A stretch of 64,000 nt of DNA from Suillus spraguei (lineage: Eukaryota > Basidiomycota > Agaricomycetes > Boletales > Suillaceae): assembly GCA_016800925.1 (NCBI GenBank), contig JABCPU010000059.1, positions 175,247 to 239,246 of the forward strand. The letters are read 5' to 3'. Below are positions 55,628 through 64,000 of this stretch, one piece after another. Position numbers and translations under genes: made by a program. The notes below the pieces were generated by a model. That model was not told the origin of the DNA, did not search any database, and worked only from the letters and a program-made list of their open reading frames with translations. The first letter of the stretch is position 1. Each line of letters opens with the position of its first letter.

Positions 55628-56263
55628 TGTTACAGTTGTATGTGCCCCTATTCATTTTCCTTTCTATTCTCATATATCACGTGATATGGAGCTTATTGCT
55701 CGGACACTTCCACTTCCATCAGACATCACATGACTGTATGATTCAACTAGTACGTCATCGATACATCATATCATGTGATGTCATGACTTCCCATGACTCT
55801 ATTCTCGGACTCAGCCAGTTTAGCATATGCGTACGCTAAACATGTGCTTTCATCTCTTACTCATGTGTTTCAACACGCTTGTACAATATATGCCTTCCTC
55901 ATTAGGATACGCACTTATATTCCCACAGTTACCTGGTCTGTGCACACGTATGTACCTATATAAGCACAGTGTACTTGTAGTAGATTCCTTACTTTAATCT
56001 TACTGGGTTTTACCTGGATTCCTCTTCACTAAAGATCTCCAATCTTTAGTCATCTTGAATCGTCTCTAAGTCTAAGCATTCCTTAGCCTTAGTCTCTATT
56101 CTCGTAGAACCTCTTAGACTTGTCTTTGAGGCTGAACCCTTGATAGTACTCAGAACACATTCCTTGTACTTTCACCTTGTCCTCTTCTGGACATTGTAGA
56201 ACTTTCCAGCAGACCATCTGTGTCTTTTCACTGTCGCTGGTGACGCCACCCCAGTTCATAGAG
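55628..56263 (+). repeat. Right LTR of element 1
   Basis: It matches the left LTR along its whole length, mostly with transition differences (for example ACATGCCCC versus ATGTGCCCC). The end reads CAGTTCATAGAG instead of CAGTTTGTAACA. The palindrome at 55819-55840 has two changed positions. Confidence 0.85.
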
Positions 56264-56329
56264 CCCCTTCAGTGACAAACTCCGTACTATACGGGTCACC
56301 TGACCCACATAATATCCCGTCAAAGACGG

Positions 56330-56790
56330 GCCAGCGGATGGTGGGCCGAGGTTATGTATATCCTCGATGTTGATGGATGGGCCGGGGGGAATATTATTTC
56401 CGATGGAGACGGGTGGGCCGGGAGACTTATATTTTCGGGAGAGACGGGTGGGCCGAGGGAAACATGATTTCTAATGTTGACGGATGGGCCAGGGGGATAT
56501 AATCCCCGACAGAGATGGGTGGGCTCATCTGGGTAGTATGTAGAGTAGGATATTATAGACAGCTGGGCTGAAGAGAGATGCAAGGCAAATATTATTGCAT
56601 AGACGGGTGGGCCGAGGTAAGAGAATATTACATATACAGGTGGGCCAAGGTGAGAGAATATTACATATACGGGTGGGCCGAGGGTGCAGTAAAATATTTA
56701 TTGCATAGACGGGTGGGCCGATGTGGGGGAATTTTACATAGACGGGTGGGCCGAGGTAAAATATATTACATATACGGGTGGGCCTAGATA
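56330..56790. repeat. GGGTGGGCC minisatellite
   Basis: About 13 copies of a core GACGGGTGGGCCGAGG or a variant are spaced 30-45 bp apart by AT-rich spacers such as AATATTACATATAC. The spacers become more regular after 56580. Confidence 0.75.
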
Positions 56791-56999
56791 TGTATCATAA
56801 AGACGTACAGCTGATGTAGCCACCAGAGAATCAAACACATAGCATACATGCACCCTATGAGTGCATATACCTACCATCAACCACCAAAATCTAAACCCTG
56901 AAGCACAAAAACCTGAATTCATCATGTCTGACATTCATCGATAATTGAGGTGCCGGGTGCCGGGTACCAAGTCCCGAATCCAGGAACTCGAAACTGGAG

Positions 57000-59255
57000 A
57001 TGCAAACTAGAGATTTCCTGAATTCCAGATACCCGGACACCCGAAACACAACACACAAGGTGAAAGATTTAAAGTCCATGTGTGGAGTCATCTAGTGCTG
57101 AGTGCCGGGTGCAGGTGCAGAGTACTGAAACTAGAAACTAGAAACTCGAGATTCGAGACAAAACAGACATCTACCAAAAATGTGTGGATCAAAGTTTTGT
57201 TGTTGCCTGACATGTGTCTGAGTCCCAAGGACCGAACCCCGAAATTGTAGACTACCAGATTTCGGGATTTGGGGTTCGGCACTCGAGATTCAAGATTTGA
57301 GATGAAAAAGATATCTACCAAAAATGTGTGGATCAAAGTCATTTTATTGCCTCACATTGTTTTCGGTCTCAAGTGCAAAAGCCAGAGTACCGAACTGCGA
57401 ACCCCTAAATAGTAGACTACCAGATTTTGGAGTTTGGAGTTCGGCACTTAGAATGTGTGGATCAATAGGTGTCTATTGCCTCACATTGTTCTGAGTCCCG
57501 AGTGGCGAGTGCTGGGTGCCGGGGTTCAGGGATCAGCACTGACAGTATGTTGCTCAAGATCTTTCACATTATGAGTACCAAGTCCCGAGTGCCGAGTGCC
57601 GAGTGCCGGGTGCCGGGTGCCGGGTGCCGGGTGCCGGGTGCTGGAGCTCGGAAGTCCCGAGTCCCGAGTGCCGGGTGCCGGAGTTCGGGGTTCGGCACAT
57701 ACAATATGTGGATCGAGGACTTTCACATTGTTTTGACTGCCGAACCCTGAGCTCCGGCACCCGGGAGTTAGCACAATGTGAGGCAATACCATAATATTGA
57801 TTTACACATGTTGAGTGCCGAACCCCGAGCTCCGGCACCCGGGAGCTAGCACAATGTGAGGCAATACCATGATATTGAGTTACACAAGTTGAGTGCCGAA
57901 CCCCGAGCTCCGGCACCCGGGAGCTAGCACAATGTGAGGCAATACCATGATATTGATTTACACATGTTGAGTGCCGAACCCCGAGCTCCGGCACCCGGGA
58001 GTTAGCACAATGTGAGGCAATACCATAATATTGATTTACACATGTTGACTGCCGAACCCCGAGCTCCGGCACCCGGGAGTTAGCACAATGTGAGGCAATA
58101 CCATAATATTGATTTACACATGTGGAGTGCCGAACCCCGAGCTCCGGCACCCGGGAGTTAGCACAATGTGAGGCAATACCATAATATTGATTTACACATG
58201 TGGAGTGCCGAACCCCGAGCTCCGGCACCCGGGAGTTAGCACAATGTGAGGCAATACCATAATATTGATTTACACATGTGGAGTGCCGAACCCCGAGCTC
58301 CGGCACCCGGGAGTTAGCACAATGTGAGGCAATACCATAATATTGATTTACACATGTGGAGTGCCGAACCCCGAGCTCCGGCACCTGGCACTCGGTGTTC
58401 GGCACTCAACTTGTGTAAATAAATATCATGGTGTTGCCTCACATTGTGCTAACTCCCGGGTGCCGGAGCTCGGGGTTCGGCACTCAACTTGTGTAAATCA
58501 ATATCATGGTATTGCCTCACATGGTAACCCAGCACTCGGTGATCGTGATTCGGGACTCAACTTTGTATTGCCTCACATTGTTCTAACTCACGGGTGGCGG
58601 GGTTTGGGGTTCGGTGTGAAAATATATGGATCGATATCTGTCTCAGTGTTATGAGTACCACATCCTGAGTCCCGAGTGCCGGGTGCCGGAGTTCGGGGTT
58701 TGGCATTCAACATGTGTACATCAATATCTTTGTATTGACTCACATTGTTCTCACTCCCGGGTGCTGGGGTTCGGGGTTGGGTGGTTAAATATGGGGATCA
58801 ATATCTTTCACATGGTTATGAGTCCCGAGTCCAGATTCCCAACTGCCGGGTGCCGGAGTTCGGGGTTTGGCACTCACCACGTGTAAATCAATATCTTGGT
58901 ATTGCCTCACATGTTTCTCACTCCCGGGTGCCAGGGTTCGGGGGTCAGTGATAGAAAATGTGCATCGACATCTTTCACATTGTTATAAGTTCCAAGGCCT
59001 GAGTCCCGAGTGCCGGGTGCCGGAGTTCGGGGTTCGGCACTGAACATGTGTAAATCAATATCTTTGTATTGCCTCATATTGTTCTAACTCCCGAATGCCG
59101 GAGTTCGGGGTTCAGCACATCAAATATGTGGATCGATATCTGTCACATGGTGATGAGTCCCAACTCCAGGGTCCTGGGGTCCGGGGTTCGGCACTTCAGA
59201 TATATGGAATGATATGTTTCACAATGTGACCCGGCACCCGGCACAAGGTAACTCG
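57000..59255. repeat. 78-bp satellite with orientation switches
   Basis: Units contain GAGTGCCGAACCCCGAGCTC, CACCCGGGAGTTAGCACAAT and GTGAGGCAATACCATAATAT. From about 57740 to 58390 eight to nine units run in one orientation at an exact 78-bp period. Left of 57740 and right of 58390 related, more divergent units run in the other. Divergence grows towards both ends. The central array is open in one minus-strand frame because 78 is divisible by 3. Confidence 0.85.
57590..57645 (+). repeat. GTGCCGG/GTGCCGA heptamer run with G-quadruplex pattern
   Basis: About eight tandem 7-bp units lie here. Five consecutive GGG tracts separated by TGCC fit the G3-N4 quadruplex pattern. Confidence 0.7.
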
Positions 59256-59425
59256 ACAGAGATGTTTCAAATTCTTTAAATTGTGTGTTGTGTTTCAGGT
59301 AGCCGGATATCCGGAAGTCACAAAATATCAATTGTGAATCTCCATTGTCCAGTTCCGGATGTCCGGACTTGGCATCCAGCACTGACATTCATTCAAACAT
59401 TGTATATACATCTATGAACCTACAA

Positions 59426-61562
59426 TTATGTAGCCATTTCACCCTCATCAGCAGAGGGTTCAACCTTCACCTCAACATCCATATCATCAGAATCATATTC
59501 TGGGACAAGGTTGCCCGGATCATCTGGGTCCACAAGTTCGCCAGACGTTTGTGGACCCTCAGGCTGAATCTGGCTCAGCTCAAATATGAGACCCTCAATG
59601 ATAGATGCAGGCTGGACTTTCGGAGATGGAGGCTCCATTCCTGCCATATCCAAGTCAATGAGGGGAGCAAGTGCAGATGGGAGGGGTGAGATGGCCAGGG
59701 GGACGGATTGATCAAGCAAAAAGGTTGCATTGACAGGAGAGTCGGGAAGTGGAAATGAAGGGTGCCAGTCCATGACTTTGCGACGAAGGCCCTCATGGAG
59801 GCGTTGCAGGGTATCAATCTTACCATCCTGCTCCGCCACACGAGCCTCAAGAAGAGCAATTCGAGCGGCACCATCCCGAATCGCAATTGCCATGGAATGG
59901 AGATCTGGCATGGGCACATCGAGTGCCGGACGAGGCACTGGGGCGCTTGAAGACGGAATAGCTAAGTGAAAGATAAGGTCAGATGGTCATAGACAATTGG
60001 GGTGACTCACAAGCTGATGCAGGTGCAGGTGTCTTGGGGGCAGTGATTGTCTTGCTGCGCCCACGGGACTGTGCCTTGGGTGTGGTAACAGCAGGGACAG
60101 CTGGAGTGCCGGAGGGGCCACGAGATTGACTGCGAGTTCGGGCTTTGGACTGCGAGGCAGCCGGCGCATTGGAGGGAGCTCTGGAAGGTGTCCTGGAGTG
60201 AGCCTGCCGGGTGGTTGACTTCCCTCGAATACGTTTTGGCGGGGATCCCATGGATGCTGGGACACATTTGATCTTCTTGGTGGCGCAGCGGATGCACGAC
60301 AAACATGGGGCACGGGTCCTCCTGTCCAACCGAGTGGCGCAGGGCCACTTCTCCTGGGTGCAATAATGGCAGGGGTTGTTCTGTGGGTTCCATTAGTTGA
60401 TGGACTCATTGGAATTCATTAGAGTACTCACTGGGCCAGGAATGAGAATATCACCTGTATCCATGACTGCAGGTTCCTGAGCCGGAGTGCTGGACATTGC
60501 CTGGGGGGTCTCGACAACCTCCGGACGACTGCCGGAGGTGGCCTGACAATGGGTAAGTACAGGCGGGAGGTCCGGAGAAAGAATCATGACTCACCATCAC
60601 CTTGGGTGGACTGCCGGCAATGAGCTGATGATACATAAGCATTTTTCCAAGTGCCGGACAACTAAATATTACTTACTGAAGCAGGACCAAACAATTGCTT
60701 CTTTGGGGAACGTGGTGAACGAGGGGAATGAGGCGTCCCTACACCAATTGTGGAAGGCCGGGGAACGTTGAGCGCCAGCACTCCACTCGAAATAGGCTAC
60801 AGAAAATTGAGAGAATGAAAACAATGAGCTGGACGACATACCTGAACAATTGTGTCTTCATCATCTTCCGACTCCACAAGCACATTCTGCTTGACATGGC
60901 GAGTTGCCTTGACCCGCTTGCGACCCTTCTTGGCCGACTTCGGAGGTGAGGAAGAGTGTCCGGACATCATGGGGGACTTCCTCTTCCTGCTGCCTTCCAC
61001 CTCCGGCTCTGGGTCAGCAACAACCGCCTTACCTTTTCCTTTGTCCCGGAGCTCGGAGGTGGCGTGGGTGGAAGAACCAGCGACATTGCTGGCGATGACG
61101 GGTGGGGAGGGAAGGTCCACAGTGATTGGGCCAATGGAAGGGTTAGGCATGACAGGGAGATCACCTGAATGGTCACCTAACGCCTCCCAGGTGCGAATCT
61201 TGCTGCGCCAGGAGTGTTTCAACACCCGGGGGTCGTCATGACCGATGCTGTGCCAGTTGGGCCACACCCGGGGAGTCATGGACCTGACTCTCATCAACTC
61301 CTTGGAGCAGGATGCAATGATGCCGGGCATGTAAGGCCCTTTCTCATGCTCCCGGACAATCTCAGCCTACCCAGATCTTAGAAAAACCAAAAGTAAAATT
61401 AACACATGAATGGTACTTACCACAAGATTAGTGACTTGTGCTGTCAGAGCAAGGTGGGCTTGGCCAGTGCCGGCAGGCATGAGCCGAGCCCCGGCGATGA
61501 TGCCCACAATCTGAGCAGTGGTTGCCTTGAGACTGGCCAAAGAGGTTTCAACTGAAGTAGAC
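59426..61562 (-). CDS. Agaricomycete multi-exon protein with Zn-cluster-like cysteines
   Basis: The start at 61562 reads MSTSVETSLASLKATTAQIV. Exons follow: EIVREHEKGPYMPGIIASC, TPRVWPNWHSIGHDDPRV and a Lys/Ser-rich stretch (KSAKKGRKRVKATRH). Then comes a cysteine region (60370-60270) reading CHYCTQEKWPC, ATRLDRRTRAP and CLSCIRCATKKIKC, which gives C-x2-C-x6-C-x11-C-x2-C-x2-C-x6-C, close to a fungal Zn2Cys6 cluster with one extra cysteine. Next is an Arg/Ser/Pro-rich stretch, and last a coiled-coil exon (RIALLEARVAEQDGKIDTLQ) with an acidic tail ending EGEMAT at 59426. The layout suggests a nuclear DNA-binding protein of a lineage-specific family. No enzyme motif is present. It is divergent from the gene starting at 61784. 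Confidence 0.6.
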
Positions 61563-61783
61563 ATTTGGATTGACTTGAAAGATGTGAAAAGCTTGAGATA
61601 AGTTTGAAATCTGTGATCACTTGGATGAAGTTTCAAAAGAAACCAGACAATTGAAGGACAATCTTGATAAGCATTGATTGTTTGTCTTTGTTTGGTCGTG
61701 GTTCAACTTTCGGCCGTTGCCAGCCATGTGTTGAACTTCGAAGTTATCAGTTATCAATCAGTTTGATCAGTTGATCAGACATC
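61563..61783. promoter_or_regulatory. Divergent 0.22 kb spacer
   Basis: It separates the start codons of two divergent genes and contains short repeats such as TCAGTTGATCAG. No TATA box was recognised. Confidence 0.35.
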
Positions 61784-62199
61784 ATGAGATCTCAACCAGC
61801 AGTCAGATTTTATGAACCTCCGGTCACTGAATACAACTCAATGGATGTGGATGATTCAACCGAGTCCCGGATTTCACTAGGTATGTTGTGCTTTCAGTAC
61901 AGCTCTCAATTGACCGGAGATGGACCAGATGCACTGGATGATGTATACCTTGGGCCGGATGATGAGACTGAGTCCCGGATTTCATCAGGTATGTGTTGCT
62001 TTGAGTATATCTTACAATTGACTGGACATTTATTAGATCCAAGTGAAGATGTATACCTTGGGCCGGATGATGAGATCGACTATGATTCTGGGTCATCAGG
62101 TGTTCCGGATGTCTTGGATGCAGTTTCTGGTAGGTTTCTCACTTCACCTTTAGATAGTCCAACTGTGGATGTTCATTCAATCCATCCAGATCATTTATG
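61784..62199 (+). CDS. Hypothetical repeat protein, interrupted by element 2
   Basis: The start is MRSQPAVRFYEPPVTEYNSM. Two similar segments follow: TESRIS-G-M-CF-Y---QLTG and then L-DVYLGPDDE, about 39 codons each; each contains a GTATGT, so they may be alternating exons and introns. A DSGSSGVPDVLDAVSG stretch follows. At 62200 the LTR of element 2 begins, so the 3' end is missing or displaced. The family is unknown. Confidence 0.4.
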
Positions 62200-62674
62200 T
62201 GTTACAATCGTACGTGCCCCTATTCATTTTCTACTTCATTTACCTTGTATATTACGTAACATGACTCTGACTCATATGCTCAACGCATCTGTACTATAGT
62301 TGCCTTCCTCCTTTGGATACGCACTTACGTTCTCACGCCTCTCTTGGTCTGTGCGCACATATTGGCCTATTTAAGCACAGTGTACTTGTAGTAGATTCCC
62401 TACTTTAATCTTACTGGGTTTTACCTGGAATCTCCTTCGCTTAGGTCTCCAACCTAAGTCGTCTTGAATCATCTCTAAGTCTAAGCACTCCTTAGCCTTA
62501 GTCTCTATTCTCGCGGATACCTCTTAGACTTGTCTTTGAGGCTGAACCATTGATCGTACTCGGAACGCGTTCCTTGTACTTTCACCTTGTTCTCTTTTGA
62601 ACATTGTAAGAACTTCCCAGCAGACCGTCTGTGTCTTTTCACTGTCGCTGGTGACGCCACCCCAGTTCGTAACA
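62200..62674 (+). repeat. Left LTR of element 2 (475 bp type)
   Basis: It lacks about 160 bp of U3, including the palindrome, compared with the 636-bp LTRs of element 1. The TATA-like TATTTAAG and the ACTTTAATCTT stretch are conserved. Confidence 0.88.
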
Positions 62675-62872
62675 AAAGATTAAAGTCTATTTTGATCGTC
62701 GACTATCCAGTCTTCGACCCTGAACCCTGATCGCTTAGATCAGCAGACTAGCGTACGCGTACGCTGAGCAGATTGTCAAGAGAAGCCCTCTGACAGAAGA
62801 AAGCCCTGACGGACAGCAAGACAGCGCGTGTAGGCACCGAGAAAGTATAACTCATCAGAAGAATCATCAACC

Positions 62873-63712
62873 ATGTCGACCAAAGAATTCGAATACAAGA
62901 TCGGTCAACCGATTGGTTTTGATGGAGATCGTGATAACTCTCGCGAGTTTATCCAGTCGTGCAATCTGCACTTTGACATCAATGAAAAGCTTTACACCAC
63001 CGACAAGCAGAAGATCATCTACATAACATCCTTCATGACCGAGAAGAACGCCAAGTCATGGAAGGAGCAATTCCTTGAACACGCCCAATCTACCGACACT
63101 TCGGGACAAAAAGTTGGTTATGGGACGATGGTGGATTTTATGACGAGCTTCAAAGAAGCATTCGAACCAGTGGATACCAGGATGACCGCACTTACGCGTC
63201 TTAGAGATCTCAAACAAGGAACTGGAGATCTTCACACCTACGTCGCCGACTTTGAGGCACTTGCAGCCAAGGCTCATATCACCGATAAACGCGACGAAGA
63301 TCCAGTTCTTCCAAGACGGTCTTAATTGGGGTATCCTCACGAAGCTTTTACAATACGGGAGATGTCTCCAGAAATATTCAGAGATGTTGTGTTTGCAATG
63401 CGTTGCTATTGATAACGCCCATCATCGGCTTAACGCCATGAGGAACGTCAGGTTCCACAACAGAAGAAGAAGAACTACGGGAATGCACGGTATATTCCGA
63501 ACCGTGATTCCAACGCAATGGTCGTAGACCGAATCTCCGATATGGAGAGAATCCGAATGCATGAAGAAAGGGCAATGCTTCGGATGCAGAAAAAGGACAC
63601 CGTATCCATAATTGTCCTGATAGAAAGAAGAAGACCCCAGCTCCGACAAACCGAAGTCAAAGGGGAAGAAGAAGATGAAGAGACTGTACGACGGGTTGTG
63701 GAGGATTTTTGA
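62873..63712 (+). pseudogene. gag of element 2, frame-broken
   Basis: The ATG at 62873 starts MSTKEFEYKIGQPIGFDGD. The capsid-like part has FIQSCNLHFDINEKLY, AKSWKEQFLEHA, FMTSFKEAFEPVD and MTALTRLRDLKQGTGDLHTY, typical of gypsy Gag. After 63300 the frame shifts (FFQDGLNWGILTKLLQ is in another frame). The zinc knuckle, CMKKGQCFGCRKKGHRIHNC, lies near 63560-63620 in yet another frame. The knuckle pattern is C-x2-C-x4-H-x4-C. Confidence 0.8.
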
Positions 63713-64000
63713 TGTGGAGAAACAAAAGACTCGACGTATGTTTCTCCCAATGTAATACTAAGACTTGTACGCGCTGTAGGTGAAAGAAAAAGAACTTCGT
63801 GTCCCAATCACCCTCACTCGCGTACTCGTTTGAAATCCGTCGACACTACTGCTGTTATCGATTCCGGAGCAGCCAGGAACATTCATCTCAGAAGAGTTTG
63901 TGAAACTCCATCAAATCACACGACGAAATCAAGGAACCATTTTGAGTTACAACGGCAGATGGAACTCTCATAAAAGGAGGGCCAATCACGCATTACTGCT

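Larger units (their letters stand above)
48629..56263 (+). mobile_element. Chromodomain Ty3/gypsy LTR retrotransposon (element 1)
   Basis: The element has two LTRs of about 636 bp, a self-complementary primer-binding site at 49266-49276, a shortened gag, a protease ORF, an RT-RNaseH-integrase frame with a C-terminal chromodomain, a third ORF and a polypurine tract (55615-55627, AAAAGAGGGG). The order and the chromodomain place it among fungal chromoviruses (Tf1/sushi group). It cannot move by itself now: gag is deleted in part and pol has nonsense codons. An inverted solo LTR sits in the third ORF. The right LTR lacks the terminal ACA, and no target duplication flanks the element. Confidence 0.9.
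62200..64000 (+). mobile_element. Second Ty3/gypsy copy (element 2), runs off the window
   Basis: It starts with a 475-bp LTR (62200-62674, TGTTACA...CGTAACA). The same primer-binding site, AAGATTAAAGT, follows, then gag and the start of the protease (VIDSGAARN at about 63855). The base preceding the LTR and the four before it are TTATG. The copy has indels in gag and in the protease, so it too is broken. Confidence 0.88.

Noticed and set aside
57569..58405. 278-codon minus-strand repeat protein
   Set aside because: The open frame follows from the 78-bp period of a satellite; there is no start context, domain or codon signal beyond the repeat.
59979..60409. Several overlapping Ser/Pro/Arg-rich ORFs
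   Set aside because: Only the frame containing the cysteine cluster continues into splice-compatible exons; the others are frame shadows.

Overview
The window is gene-moderate, repeat-rich nuclear DNA of a filamentous basidiomycete, most likely an Agaricomycete. Genes are broken by many short GT-AG introns of about 45-60 nt. The protein families point the same way: agaricomycete-type kinase-like proteins, NACHT and WD40 proteins with WLQT-type repeats, DUF6533-like membrane proteins, a MYB/SANT-like protein and a chromodomain Ty3/gypsy element.

Layout. The left part, about 1-16 kb, is mostly ordinary. It holds a partial kinase-like gene (-), a small hypothetical gene (+), a decayed NACHT/STAND remnant (-), a YMC1-type mitochondrial carrier (-), a C2H2 zinc-finger factor (+), a possible HMG-box remnant (-), a peroxisomal-type NADH pyrophosphatase (+), a secreted GH18 chitinase (-) and a CoA-binding-domain protein (-). 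From 16.6 to 28.5 kb lies a segmental-duplication zone. It has three copies of a noncoding-looking repeat ('R'), two broken direct copies of a cysteine-synthase gene, and three copies of a ~0.75 kb duplicon, each carrying a small secreted six-cysteine protein. The mature parts of these proteins differ strongly while their signal peptides and introns are nearly the same. Next come ADA2 of the SAGA complex (-), unrecognised genes, a WD40 gene (-) with decayed relatives at 40.6-41.2 and 47.8 kb, an aspartic-protease pseudogene (-) and a DUF6533-like membrane protein (-). Two loci (23.9-24.2 and 45.5-45.9 kb) carry tandem tRNA-Leu(CAA)-like units with T-runs.

The right part, 48.6-64 kb, is dominated by a chromodomain gypsy retrotransposon with Tf1-like self-priming signals. 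It has a degenerate gag, a protease ORF, an RT-RNaseH-integrase-chromodomain frame broken only by nonsense codons, and an extra third ORF with two zinc-knuckle motifs that is split by an inverted solo LTR. A second, truncated-by-window copy starts at 62.2 kb. Between them lie GGGTGGGCC repeats, a 78-bp satellite whose orientation flips, and a divergent pair of agaricomycete-type genes, the right one interrupted by the second element.

The most notable candidates for new biology are the hypervariable cysteine-rich secreted family with its mobile-looking duplicon, the third ORF of the retroelement, and the tandem tRNA-Leu-like arrays. All assignments are by reading motifs; no database search was run.
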